Source: Dactylorhiza incarnata (lineage: Eukaryota > Streptophyta > Magnoliopsida > Asparagales > Orchidaceae). From it: a DNA stretch of 64,000 nucleotides. A model generated the notes under the pieces. That model ran no database searches. It had not been told where the DNA came from and worked only from the letters and a program-made list of their open reading frames with translations. Position numbers and translations under genes: made by a program. Of the stretch, positions 18,331-29,516 are shown in pieces. Within the stretch, counting starts at the first letter, position 1, and each line of letters starts with the position of its first letter. The stretch covers positions 1,922,001 through 1,986,000 of the forward strand of contig JAWHQI010000202.1 of assembly GCA_033032865.1 (NCBI GenBank), in the 5' to 3' direction.

Positions 18331-20729
18331 TTAAAGGTGTTTGATCCACTCAGCAGCTGAATAGACATGGTCAATGTCCTTCATTGGATTTCCATGGCTC
18401 ACCCAGGTGTTGACAACAATTGTGTCCAACTCCAGAGTGTCATCTTCATGGAGTGGATCCTCTAATCTTTCCATTCTCTTTTGTGCCATGTATTCTTCAG
18501 CAGTTTGAATACCCTCTACCCTTCTCCTCTTTGCTGCTCTCTCATCAGCAATCAGATTTGATTGACTTTGGAAGTTAAAGTCTTCATCTCTGCTAGGGTT
18601 CAAGATTGGCAGATTCAAAGCAATTCTTGTTCCTTGCAACACCTTTAAGCTTGACTCCCATTGATTATCAGTTACCTTTCTGGCCATGGTAAGGATATTT
18701 TCTTGAGTAGCACTGGAAGCATTGTTAACCACTTCCACCATTTGCTTGCTGGCTTCTTCTTGATTGGAGAGTATCAGTTTGTGGGAGGTCTCCATGTTGT
18801 TATACAGCTGTATTTGAGCTCCTTTTAGCTTAGCATGAAGATTGAGTATCTTCTCCTCTCCTTCTTTGCTATGTTCCACTATCTTCTTCTCAATTTCAGA
18901 ATGTTGATCCAATATGGATTGAGAGAGAGTTTGTAAGGAGCTGTCCACATCATCCAAAATGCATTCCTTTGCCTTGTCAATGTGGGACTTGACTTGGCTG
19001 CTTGATGTGTTGACCATTTGTGCCATTCTGGCAACAGCTTTTTCCCAGACATTCTCATTTTTGTACAGATGATTCTTTACATATGTGATGTCCTTTGTGG
19101 AATCCCTTGATGGTCTGAAATATCCTTCAGAACTGTGTGCTGGGCAGCAACAGTATTTTTGGCCATTTCAAACCATCTTGTCATCTGCAGAAGGATATGA
19201 TCTGATGCAGTTTTGACATCATTAACTTGGGCATTCAGTTCAGTTCTCACTTCAGCCACTCTTGAGTCCATTCTCTGCTCACTGGCCTGAATCTCCTGAG
19301 TCAATGCAGCTCTTGTTGTATGCAATTCATTCCTTATCTGGGTAGATACATCATGAACCTCTTCAGCAACAAACTCTTTCATAGACAACATCTGACCCCC
19401 AATCATTGTTTGTATTGAGTTTATCAGGTCAGATGTGTCCAGAACTGCAACTGGCCTTTCCTGGGGTAATTCCTTTTCAACCATCTCTTCAGCTCCACTT
19501 TGAGCATTGGCCCTCACATCATCAGGGATCTACTCCCCCTCAGATGGGGCATTAGGTGACACCAATTCCTGTTGATGTTCTCCCTCACTAGCATACCCAC
19601 CTCCTCCTTCATAGGCTGGGCTATGCTCCCCCTCACTTGGGGCATTCTTAGGAGGAGAATTTTGTCTAAGGTCTCCTGAAAAATGATTGATGAATTAGAC
19701 ACATAGACTATACTATTGATAAAGAAAAGAGGCCTAACTGAAATCCTAATTTACCATGGATAGGTGAGTTGGGAAATTCATCTTCAGCTTGAGGAATAGC
19801 TGGATCAGCATTCATCTGAGTTGGCTCAGGATTGGGCACAACACTTTCTTGGGGCTCCTCATTTGTTCTGGGGACCTCTTCATTATCAATGTTCATTGGG
19901 TTGCGGCAGATCTATGATCAGATCCATGACTATCTTCATTGTCAGATCCAGCTGACTTTGAGGATGAATTTGATTTTTGCTGGGATACTTCTTTCTTCTT
20001 TTCCTTTGCCACAGATGGCTGGCTCATAGGGAGCACCCTGGAGAATCTATCCAGAGTCTTAATGTCCATTCTTTTGAGGTAATGGAGATTTGACCCCTTG
20101 GAGTTTGCAAAGGTCTCTGAATAACTATTCTGTAGGTACAAAGATAGTATTCTTCCCATATTGGGGGCTTGTAGAGATTCCTTTATCCTTTGAAAGATGA
20201 CTTCTCCCCATGAGGTTCTCTTGGATAGAATTATCCTCGTCATTAATTCAAACATGAACTGTGAGACAGTGTCATGTGAACCAGGCTTGCATAGGATAGC
20301 TTTGCCCACAATATCAGACAACAGCTTCCCCTGTTGATTGAAGAACTTCCTCCTTAGACAACTGGTCTTAGTATCACTGTATCCTGTCCACTTTAGGGCA
20401 GTCCTTTTATCCTTTTCAGATATTTCCTCCTCTTCAGATTTACTGCAGGGAGTTAATTTCAGCCCCTTCTCCAACCTTTTAGCAGTAATCTTTATCTTCT
20501 CACTTCCTATCTTGGACATCAGTATGGTTTTGGAAGGAGACAGTTTGACATGGTTGAACCATTCCAGAACTTCAGTTCTGAGAATGCAGCAGGGTTCAGA
20601 CAGCATATGCTCCAGACCTTGAGCTTCCATTAGATGAATCACGTGTCGTATTTCTTCTGAGGCATGAGAGAATCCATCTCTTACGATTTCATAGCCCTCC
20701 AGGAGATCTTTCGAGCTTTTTGGCGCCAT
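18331..20729 (-). pseudogene. Third ORF (env-like) of element D, interrupted, with a predicted intron
   Basis: A coding stretch downstream of pol, where Sireviruses carry an env-like or other extra ORF. Pieces in transcript order are 20729-19893 (278 codons from ATG), 19896-19755, then, after the predicted intron 19754-19676, 19675-19077 and 19026-18331. The N-terminal part starts MAPKSSKDLLEGYEIVRDGF and is a folded-looking domain. The middle is acidic and proline-rich with SEGEH repeats. The C-terminal half looks like a long helical coiled coil (for example EIEKKIVEHSKEGEEKILNL) ending AAEWIKHL-stop. Defects are an ATGA frame change near 19893, a TAG near 19530, and a frameshift near 19100. 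I see no clear signal peptide or transmembrane segment, so the envelope label is positional only. Confidence 0.7.
19676..19754 (-). other. Predicted 79-nt intron in the third ORF of D
   Basis: On the minus strand the donor is CATG|GTAAATT (intron starts at 19754) and the acceptor is a T-rich ATCATTTTTCAG|GAGACC (intron ends at 19676). Unspliced, the reading frame stops inside it. Spliced, one base of the upstream codon joins GA to give a glycine codon, and the frame continues through NSPPKNAPSEGEHSPAYEG into the 19517-19077 ORF, apart from one TAG. Confidence 0.6.
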
Positions 20730-21224
20730 GGAAGCAGAGAATCGATGCGCTGAGACGGGAGAGAAGATGAATCATCTCGATGGCTAAGGGTTTGGCTTTG
20801 TGGTTTGTTTTAGGTTATAGTGTATCTATTTATAGAATTTTAGTTTCGTTTTTATTAACCCTAGGCTTTTAGACTTAATTACCTTATTGTTTCAAGGATT
20901 TCTGGGTTAATTAACAGATGTCATATTGAACATACCCCGTCTCAGCGGTTCCGCTGAGATGGAGACCTAGGCCGCTGGGACAGTGAACTGTCAACCACTG
21001 GGACAGTTTGCTCGTCTCAGCGGTTCAGCTGGGATTTTTCTCAGCTGATTCAGCTGAACATACTCCTGCATTTTAGCTGATCATATGGTTTAGACCTAAT
21101 GTAGATGTTTTGGCTTAAGATGGGTCCTAGTCATGTCACTAAGTTGAGTGTACAGTAATGTAAAGTTTGATAATTTACCATTCATAATCAACAATAGTGA
21201 CAGCCATTACTCATACATTTACAA
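20730..21224 (-). other. Region between pol and the third ORF of D
   Basis: About 500 bp without a gene. It holds CTCAGCGGTTCCGCTGAG-type quasi-palindromes at 20938-21060, the same motif as in the D LTRs. Confidence 0.7.
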
Positions 21225-21723
21225 CTATTCTACACTAAGCATGCCAAGATCAATTTTGAAAGCATTTAATTTGGATTCATCCAGTGGCTTTGTAAAGATA
21301 TCAGCTACTTGTTTGTCAGTGGGGACAAATTCAAGACAGATGTCTTTACACTCTACATGTTCTCTAATAAAATGATATCTAATCTCTATATGCTTAGTCC
21401 TGCTATGAGAGACAGGATTTCTAGCAATAGATATTGCACTGGATGAATCACAATACAAAGGAGATTCCCTTACCTTGAGGTTGTAATCCTCCAACTGATG
21501 CATAGATTCTTCTACAACATGGGTTTTCTTGTTATAAACTCTATAAGCTCTACTATGTGAGCTATATCCAACAAGAACCCCCACATTACATTTTTCTGCA
21601 AACTTTGTTAATTGAGATGTTCCATTATTTAGAATGTAGCATTTGCAACCAAAGATTCTATAGTAGGAAATTGTAGGTTGTTTGCCTTTCAGAATCTCAT
21701 AAGGGGTTTTTCCAAGGACCTTA
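21225..21723 (-). pseudogene. pol: Integrase C-terminus fused to RNase H of element D (RT deleted)
   Basis: From 21723 down, the frame continues the integrase that ends at 48601: KTPYEILKGKQPTISYYRIFG, then GVLVGYSSHSRAYRVYNKKT and HVVEESMH. It then passes without RT to the RNase H end: SPLYCDSSSAISIARNPVSH, SRTKHIEIRYHFIREH and VADIFTKPLDESK. The whole RT domain with its YVDD box, and the N-terminal RNase H, are missing between residues of about QLEDYN and SPLYCD. The deletion keeps the frame open but leaves the copy without reverse transcriptase. Confidence 0.88.
21719..21723. repeat. Target-site duplication CCTTA, left of Gypsy G
   Basis: CCTTA immediately before TGTAACGCC. The partner is 48596-48600. 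Confidence 0.95.
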
Positions 21724-23334
21724 TGTAACGCCCCAGCTTTTCTTATAGTCTTCCAAGCGGGGATTCGTATTGTTAAGGTCCTGTATATTAAAGCTATCGT
21801 CGCGTAGTGTTAATGCGAGAGGGCGTTATTGTTGCGTCGTCGTCGTCCGACGAGTTTGATTCTAGGTTGAGGCATATATGCAGACATACACATATATATA
21901 TTCATGTAAAAAAAATTCAGATACCAGTAAATGTATACAAATATATGTATAAGCAAGTGAACATATATATTTATATGCAATCACATATAACCTATATATA
22001 TATAAGTTAAATATATGTATATAATTATATATATATAACTTATTCATAAAAGTTATAAAGTTTTTTATATATATATACATATATCAGCAGCTGCTCGGGG
22101 GATTCGCCGGCATATTGGTTTTCCCCTCCCCCGAATGCTTTGGTCTTTCGAGAGAGAGATTAGGAGCGGGCTAGGGTTCGGTGTCGGCTCGTCGGCGGTG
22201 GCGATTTGGAGGCAGCCGGAGCTTGGCTCCTTCGTCGGAGTAGTGAATCGGTGAGCCCTCGTCGGCTTCGACGGTGGTCTTGCGGGTTCCGACCGTAGCT
22301 TCCTCTTTGTCGTGTGGCGTCGGCTTCCGAATCGAGGAAAGAAAACCTCTCCCCTCCTCTTTCCTCTCCCCTCTTTCCTTCTGTTTACTTGAATTGGTGG
22401 TGAATTGGGTTGGCAGTTTCATCCTGATGTTGGGTTTTACCTAATTATGTTGAAAGTTCTTCTTGATTCTCGAATTGCTCCAGGCCTTTATGCTGTATCT
22501 GATACCCGGTTTACTCCTTGGTTCACCTTGTTAGTTCCAGATTCAAATTTTGTTCTTTATATTATGCTGAAATTGCTGATTTTGTTTTGGGGTTATTAAG
22601 TGCCTTTAGAAATTGGTTGGGAGAGGGCTGCTATATGTTTATACAATTCGACCTCTTTGGGGCCGCTGCTTTTAGCTCTAGTTGTGTTGTTTTGGGCGGC
22701 TGCACTTGGGGTTATTGAAAATTAATTGCTGTTCAATATTGTGGGTTGCTATATATATATATATATACAGATTTGCACCCCTCCTACTTTGGTCTTTGTG
22801 ATTTTGGGATGCTGCCTTCTTTTTCTTTTCTGGTTACATCTATGGGGGGTGCTGCCCTTTTATCTTGGTTAATATATGGGGGTGCTGCCCTTTTTTTCCT
22901 TTGTTAATATATGGGGGGGGGGGGGGGGGGTGCTGTTATACTTGTTCTTGGTTGGAGGCTGCATCTTACTCTTTGTCTAATCAAGGGCTGATGCTGCGTT
23001 CTTTTCTTTTGATGGGGCTGCCTCTTTGCCCTTGATTTGTGAGGGGGCTGCTCCTTGCCATTTGAGGGATTCTTTCTATTTTCTTTTATTATCTAGGAGC
23101 TGTTCTTATCCCTGTGCATTTTACTTGTTGAGGGGGCTGTTGCTTTGTTTTCTGTTAAGGGCTGCTGTGGCTTGCTTTAATTAGGGCTGCCCCTTTGTTT
23201 TCTTTTCTTAAGAGGTTGCTGCTGTTCTTTTCTATTTATTAGAGGGGGCTGCCTTATCACACTCTATAGGGGCTGCTGCTTTGTGAACTTTAAATGAGGG
23301 GCTGCTATTTTTATCTTTGTTCTTCCTGATTAAT

Positions 23335-23520
23335 GTGGGCTGCTGTTTCTTGTTGGCCTGCTGCTGCTGTTGTTGTTCTTGGCCTGCTGTTGCTGTTGTT
23401 TTGTTGGCCTGCTTTTGTTGTTTTGCTGGCCTGCTGCTGCTGTTTGTTGGCCTGCTGCTGTTTTGTTGTTGGCTTGCTGCTGCTGTCCTGATGGGACTGC
23501 AGCTGCTGTTTGCATCTAGT
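23335..23520 (+). repeat. CTG/TTG-rich low-complexity block in the G LTR
   Basis: Runs of GCCTGCTGCTGCTGTT-like units. On the minus strand they read as polyglutamine-like ORFs that are an artefact of composition. The 3' LTR copy is about 46670-46855. Confidence 0.9.
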
Positions 23521-23647
23521 TGGGGGTTGCTCTTTGCTTCCTTTCTTATGGGGCTGCTGCTGTGAGATCCTTGGAGCATTTCCTTTCTTTTGGGTTGTTT
23601 GCACCACCCTTGGGTTTTATTACTTGCAAATTTCCACGCGTTTCGCT

Positions 23648-23655
23648 TATAAATA
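23648..23655 (+). promoter_or_regulatory. TATA box in the 5' LTR of G
   Basis: CGCTTATAAATAGC, a strong plant TATA context. The equivalent in the 3' LTR is 46989-46996. Confidence 0.6.
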
Positions 23656-24127
23656 GCTAGTAATGCATGATAGTGCGGTAGTTCTATTTGCTAACTCCGT
23701 GACTTACTTAATTGGTTGAATTTGTACGGTTGCGGCCAATTTATTGTTGTTACACGAAATCTTCTTTGCCAACTCGTGTCGATATGAGGAGCCAGACCTT
23801 AAATTCCCTGGGGATTTTGTTTCTAATTCCTGGCGAGTCGGGAAAATTAGAGGCCAAGCTCCCCTGGGAATTTCTGTGTCCAGCTCCCGATGATTCAATG
23901 AAACCTTTATATCGCTAAACTTGAAAGAGGTGTAGATAAACTTTGTCTTCGAGCTTTATGTCTGTACTAGCTGTCGGTGGTTTCACACTTGCAGTAAGAC
24001 ATCAATGTTATTGTATAGTTTCGGTGCTTATGTGCCTGTAGCAGATTTACTCTCCTATATTAAGCATAAGACCCTCTTCGAGCGTCAACCTCGTATGTTG
24101 CTAACAAGTTTTGTTGGATTTGATTTT

Positions 24128-24447
24128 GGACTGGTGTGTGGGTGGACGTAGGGGCCTCCACCACAGGTGTTTTGGACTGGTGTGTGGGTGGACGTAGGGG
24201 CCTCCACCACAGGTGTTTTGGACTGGTGTGTGGGTGGACGTAGGGGCCTCCACCACATGTGTTTTTGACTGGAGTGTGGGTGGACGTAGGGGCACCCAAC
24301 ACAGGGGTTGTTGACTGGAGTGTGGGTGGATGTAGGGGCCTCCACCACAGGTGTTTTTGACTGGAGTGTGGGTGGACGCAGGGGCCCCCAACACAGGGGT
24401 TGTTGACTGGAGTGTGGGTGGACGTAGGGGCCCCCACCTCGGTTCTT
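24128..24447 (+). repeat. 46-bp minisatellite in the 5' LTR of G
   Basis: Seven copies of GGACTGGTGTGTGGGTGGAC + GTAGGGGCCTCCACCACAGG + TGTTTT, alternating ACC and CCC variants. It is downstream of the TATA box, so it would be transcribed. Minus-strand THTPV-repeat ORFs are artefacts. The 3' LTR has the same array at about 47428-47748. Confidence 0.9.
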
Positions 24448-25297
24448 TTGGCTTGTTGTGCAGCCGCTGGGTTTGGCTCGTTCTTCCTTCTAGTTACTTT
24501 ACAGTTTCTCCTTTCTTCTGTTGTTTTCTTGCACCCTTTGGGCTGAGGCATTCTTTCTTATGGATGCCTCAGGTTCAGGTTCGTAGCTGCCGCCGAAGTT
24601 TGAGCGGGGTCGATCAGTTCCCTGTCGAGGCCTTCCTCTCTTGTAGGTAAGGATTCAGTTCCTTTTGTTGTAGCTTGTCTTTTGGCTGTTGACTCTTCTC
24701 CCTGCGGGTTCGTGTCAGTTGTTGACGCCCGTGTGGGTTTTGCTTAGTTTACTTGCTGATGCTGCTGCTAGCTTCCTTTACTGCTACTTGGTTATTTTGT
24801 GATTATACACTCTGGGAAAAGCTTATTTTGATGTATATTATAGCAGTTCCTTTTAGCATTATAAAAATTTGTTCTTATAACTGTTTGTCACATTACTATT
24901 AAGTACCACATACTTGCGAAACGTAAACCAAAGTAAAATGATACTTATTTATTATGTACTAAATTTAGATCGGCAATTGCTCTGGAGACGTCTCTGGTCT
25001 TCAGCACCGTTAGGAATAAAGTGAACCTATTTTCCTTCCGCTGTGTACGTAAGTCTTTTATAAAGTGCTGCTTGGTAAACCGCAGGGCCGAGGGACACGG
25101 TCTCCTAATCCAAATGGAATGAATCTTTAAAGATAATCCTTTTACTTAATTCATACCTTTTTGTAAAAGAAAATGTTCATTTGAGTGCTCGCCTGAACGT
25201 CTGTAGTTATCCCCTACAGGATGTGGCATCATGACGCGTGTTTTCCCCTTCGCTCTGATAATATAATTTATTTCGGGAAAATACGGGTTGTGAAAGT

Positions 25298-25308
25298 TGG
25301 TATCAGAG
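25298..25308 (+). other. Primer binding site of Gypsy G (tRNA-iMet)
   Basis: TGGTATCAGAG two bases after the LTR end. Confidence 0.9.
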
Positions 25309-26040
25309 GGAGGTTAGCCGGGTTGCTGGAAATGGTCTGGTTGGCCCGGTTAACTGTCCAGTGAGAATCGTTAATCATTGCATACACTCACCGATGGGTC
25401 ATCGGTAGATCTTGGTTGAAGCACGAACACTACACTCATAAGCATGAAAGAAGTATACGGGGCATATTATGTAGTATGGGATGCATAATATGTGTCTGTA
25501 TATGGATCCTCATAGGTGACAACATACGACTGTTATGTAGTATGGGATGCATAACGTAGGTCGCATGCGTGTCCATTGGATTTTCTTTTTCGTTGCATGC
25601 GATAATATGTAGTATGGGATGCATAAGATCGCATGTATACGCCGCTCATAGCATGCATTAAGGCCTTTTCTTAGTTTGCATAGCACTACATGCATAGCAT
25701 AACATTGCATAAGCACACGTGCCAAGCTAGAGATCTACACGATGACACATGTACACCCATGATTTTGAAGGTAAGATTTTAAAGTTTATATGCATACGAG
25801 AGAGATGCACGAGAGGTAAAGGATGGTATACCATCCTGAGTATAACGTGATAATATGTATTTACTTTTCCCAGAGAAAAAGCAGTAGCAAAAGCAAGTAT
25901 TTGTATGTCTTCCCTTCCTAGAGGTTTGAGTCTAGTCTTAGCAGGCTGTTTGTTTCAGGTTCTTCCTCGTTCTCGTTGTAGTCCAATCTTTCTGTCGTAA
26001 TTTAGTCGCTATAGCAGCGTTCTATCTTTGTTATGTCATG
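25309..26040 (+). other. Leader of Gypsy G, gag missing
   Basis: About 730 bp between the priming site and protease, where a Gypsy gag of 300-450 codons is expected. No gag or zinc knuckle motif is present. It holds three copies of TATGTAGTATGGGATGCATA (25468, 25533, 25606) and many GCATGC-type words. A large deletion of gag is the simplest reading. Confidence 0.7.
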
Positions 26041-26235
26041 TGTCTATACTGCTTTGTTAGGCGAATTTAAGGTTCGAGATTGTTGGGCGCTTGTTCTTTT
26101 TGACTCTGGTGCCACTCACTCTTTTGTGGCCAAGAAGTTGTTGATCGGTATCGCTGGGCCTTGGAGCGTGTTGACGATCCATTTTGTGTCAAATACCCGT
26201 CAGGAGATTTAGTGGTGTCAGATCTGTGCGTGAGG
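26041..26235 (+). pseudogene. pol: Protease of Gypsy G, first part
   Basis: An aspartic protease segment with the active-site block ALVLFDSGATHSFVAKK (D-S-G). It reaches a stop near 26210. The frame and homology resume at 34349 after element H. Confidence 0.8.
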
Positions 26236-27228
26236 TGTTGGGTTTTTCTAGAACCATACATCAAATGTAGGCGCAGCGGAAATGAAGAGAAACAACCCAA
26301 AAAGACTTGGATCGGCCATGAATATTGAATCAAGAAGTTAATCAAATGCTAGGTATGAAATTACCTTTGCGGGATTGGATCAAATCCAACCTAGATGCTC
26401 CAAGAAGATGATTGCCTTCGTCGGCTTTGCAAGAGTTCTCACGTAGAATAATGTCTACGTCTCTACAGCAGTCCACACGAGCCGGGAGAAGAAGACTACA
26501 CCTTGCGCTTCCACGGATTGCTAGATCCGCTTCAGGAAGAACAACACCGGTGACAATCGTCTGAGAGGAAGTCGGCGGAGGCGATTCAGACCGGCGGAAC
26601 ACTTCCGTCTAGGGTTCGAGCGAGAGCGGAACTCCTTCCGTCGGCTTCTATTTCGTAAGTCCTGAGAACCCTAAAAGAAGTCCTATTTATACCCAAAGGA
26701 TAAACAGCTTCTAGAAGAATCGCTATCCGCAGACCACACAGCAAAATAGGGGCTTCTGTTACAATTCGTCGGGATTCCACGGAACAGCATTCGTCGAGTT
26801 TTCACGGGACAATCCGACGAATTCCGACGAATCACATCAGACGACAACATTTGCCGAGTTAATGCTCTCTGTGACAATTCGTCGAGATTCCACGGAACAA
26901 TCCGACGAATCCGGACGAATCCGACGAATCATGTCAGACGACAACATTTGCCGAGTTAAGGATCTCTGTAACAATTCGTCGAGATTCCACGGAACAATCC
27001 GACGAATCCCGACGAATCCGACAAATTCTATCCGTGTAAACCCGACGAATTCAGACAGCAACATTTGCTGGACTTCCCCCATTCTATATGGTGATTGGTA
27101 ACCTTTACCAACATAGTCAATCTTCCAACTTCTCCACATGCTCTTATGTGCGACCCTGCAGGCTCACATCGCGTTGGCAGTGACATTACATGTTTGACCA
27201 CTTTTAGATCACAATGGTAACTCCAACA
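26236..27228 (-). repeat. 3' LTR of element H
   Basis: Plus-strand ends are TGTTGGGTTTTTCTAG and ATGGTAACTCCAACA. Minus-strand TATA box at 26684-26691. The U3 has repeated ACAATTCGTCGAGATTCCAC / GACGAATCCGACGAATC units (about 26760-27060). Confidence 0.95.
26684..26691 (-). promoter_or_regulatory. TATA box in the H 3' LTR
   Basis: Minus strand GGGTATAAATAGGAC. The 5' LTR equivalent is 33804-33811. Confidence 0.6.
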
Positions 27229-28205
27229 GTCTCCCACTTGATCTTGAAAGTATCAAACAAAAACCTCACAAACAATGAGCGGCATCTAGCAATGCATCAT
27301 TGCTCCCCAAGCAATAAGAGTTCATAACTCATAAGCCTTTATGACCAATGTTCCAGCGTTGTCTTTGTCCCTTTGTCCCTTACATCCGGAAAGAACTAGA
27401 GGCATGGACCGTGTCACCCTCATAATAGCTCAATCCAAGTTTCTTGATCTAGAATGGACTTCCAGAGAATGGTGAGCTCAATATCACATATTGACTCTAC
27501 CAAGCATGGCCATGCATTTCTCAGTCCAATTCCATCAAGGGGCCCATGGATGCAACTCCTGTTATATAGGAGGACAAATCCCATATCTGCTCACACACAA
27601 ACACCCAAATGATTCGTAACGTACCCAACGACCACCCTTATCATCAACCTTCTTCAAGGAAGACTTTAGATGACATCAAAGAACGCTCTTCCTCACTCGA
27701 TGAATGCTGTGACTTCAGGTCAAAGGACCACAACACCATTGTCAAATGAGACCTACTTGTGACACTTTTAAGTAACAATCCACAAAGTAGTCTCAGGTTG
27801 GGTCTGTCCAGTACAACTTGTTCACTAACAAGTACCCACGTGATGACTTGATATCACAATATCATGACCTGTGAGAACCGGTCATCAGTCAACACACATG
27901 CTAGTCTTAATGTATCATCATCACCCTTAGCTTCTACGATGATACCTCGACCAGGGACCTTTTAAGAATGAAGCTTCGAGATCATAGGCTCTCACATTCA
28001 AGTCACGTACTTGATGTCCTATGGAAGCGAGCATTCTAAGGGTATTTATCACGAATTTTATTCTATCATATAGAAACAGTATATCGTAATAAAAGAACTT
28101 GCCATTAATTGTAAAAAGAAATAATTGGTACACAATTCATCATATGAATAAATAAACAGCCAACAGAATATATATATATTTTACATGCAACCCACAAGAC
28201 TCCCA
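27229..28205 (-). other. 3' UTR of element H
   Basis: About 980 bp between the PPT (GATCAAGTGGGAGAC on the minus strand, 27229-27243) and the pol stop. I see no gene in it. Confidence 0.75.
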
Positions 28206-28772
28206 CTAGAGATGATCACTCAGGTATCGTATACCCATTGATCTAGTATGACCATCATGCTTTCTTTGCGCGAGAGGCTTCGTCAGTGGATCTGCAATAT
28301 TCTCCACAGTCGGCACTCTGCAAATGTTCACATCCCCTCGTTCGACAATCTCACGAATAAGATGGAACCGCCGAAGTATGTGCTTGGAGCGCTGATGGGA
28401 TCTAGGTTCCTTAGATTGTGCAATTGCACCATTGTTATCACAGTAGAGAACTACGGGACCAACAATGCTAGGAACTACATCTAGCTCGCCGATGAATTTC
28501 CTAATCCATACAGCCTCCTTCGCTGCGTTTGCCGCAGCGATATACTCGGCCTCAGTTGTAGAATCAGCAACTGTCTCTTGCTTGGAACTCTTCCAGCTCA
28601 CAGCTCCTCCATTCAGGCAAAACACAAACCCTGACTGAGACTTCGAATCATCCCTATCAGTTTGGAAGCTGGCATCCGTGTAACCACTTACAATGAGCTC
28701 TTCCTCTCCACCATATACCAAGAATACATCCTTAGTCCTTCTCAAGTACTTCAGGATATTCTTTACGGCTAT
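28206..28772 (-). pseudogene. pol: RNase H end of element H pol
   Basis: The Copia RNase H follows RT in the same frame after an in-frame TAG at 28773. Motifs seen: SGYTDASFQTDRDDSKSQSG (first catalytic D), AVSWKSSKQETVADSTTEAE (catalytic E), VVLYCDNNGAIAQSKEPRSH (catalytic D), QRSKHILRRFHLIREIVERG, and the C-terminal IADPLTKPLAQRKHDGHTRS. It ends at the element's stop near 28206. The domain itself looks complete; only the upstream stop separates it from RT. Confidence 0.92.
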
Positions 28773-29516
28773 CTAGTGACATTCACCAGGATCAGACTGA
28801 TACCTGCTAGTCATGCTTAAAGCAAAAGAGACATCGGGTCGAGTACATAACATTGCATACATGATTGACCCAATTGCCGAAGCATATGGAATCAACTTCA
28901 TGCGGTCCTTATCTTCACAAGATTTTGGACACTGGTCCTTAGAGAGATTCACACCATGAGACATGGGCAAAAATTCTTTCTTGGACTCAAGCATGTTGAA
29001 CCGCTTCAACACCTTTTCAATGTACGTACTCTGAGTCAAACCCAGCAACTTCTTCGATCTATCTCTATAGATCTTAATACCGAGTATGTAAGTCGCTTCA
29101 CCCAAATCCTTCATAGAAAAGCAGTTCCCTAGGTTGTTCTTAACAACTTTCAGGGTAGGTATGTCATTCCCGATCAACAGTATGTCATCTACATACAATA
29201 TCAGGAAGACAACAATGCTCCCACTGATTCGCTTGTAAACACACGGTTCATCCTCATTCTTGACAAAACCAAACTCTTTGATCTTCTCATCAAAACGAAG
29301 ATTCCAACTTCTAGAGGCTTGTTTCAATCCATAGATGGACCTATTCAGCTTGCATATTTTAGTGGCTTCATTTGGGGATACAAAACCCTCGGGTTGTGTC
29401 ATGTACACTTCCTCAAGGAGGTTTCCATTTAGGAAAGTCGTTTTGACATCCATCTGCCAGATCTCGTAGTCATAATACGCAGCAATAGCAAGCAATATCC
29501 TAATGGACTTTACCAT
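28773..29516 (-). pseudogene. pol: Reverse transcriptase of element H
   Basis: Copia RT with MDVKTTFLNGNLLEEVYMTQ, KICKLNRSIYGLKQASRSWN, the catalytic box LILYVDDILLIGND and MKDLGEATYILGIKI. The reading frame enters by a one-base deletion at 29512-29516, where GCA-ATG has become GCATG, so the upstream ORF reads SPVAW-stop while RT resumes at ATG. It ends at a TAG where the family has tryptophan (GECH-stop). The catalytic aspartates are intact. This is the only complete RT core in the window. Confidence 0.93.

Larger units (their letters stand above)
21724..25295 (+). repeat. 5' LTR of Gypsy G
   Basis: Begins TGTAACGCCCCAGC and ends GGGTTGTGAAA, where the 3' LTR has GGGTTGTGACA. It includes a TA-rich stretch (21880-22085), poly-G (about 22914-22930), a CTG/TTG-rich block (23335-23520), a TATA box (23648-23655), and seven copies of a 46-bp repeat (24128-24447). 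Small indels separate it from the 3' LTR, but most of the 3.5 kb is near-identical by eye. Confidence 0.95.

Noticed and set aside
18331..20729. Genuine envelope glycoprotein
   Set aside because: No signal peptide, transmembrane segment or cysteine pattern seen; only the position matches env-like ORFs of Sireviruses.
22171..22422. Small ORF in the G LTR and the mirrored one at 45437-45794
   Set aside because: Duplicated because both LTRs contain it; antisense to the element and not conserved in frame between the two copies.
23232..23607. Polyglutamine-like ORFs on the minus strand (also 46566-46920)
   Set aside because: CTG-rich low complexity within the Gypsy LTR, antisense to the element and in several frames at once.
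24060..24551. THTPV/HPH repeat ORF on the minus strand (also 47369-47851)
   Set aside because: Antisense reading of the 46-bp LTR minisatellite.
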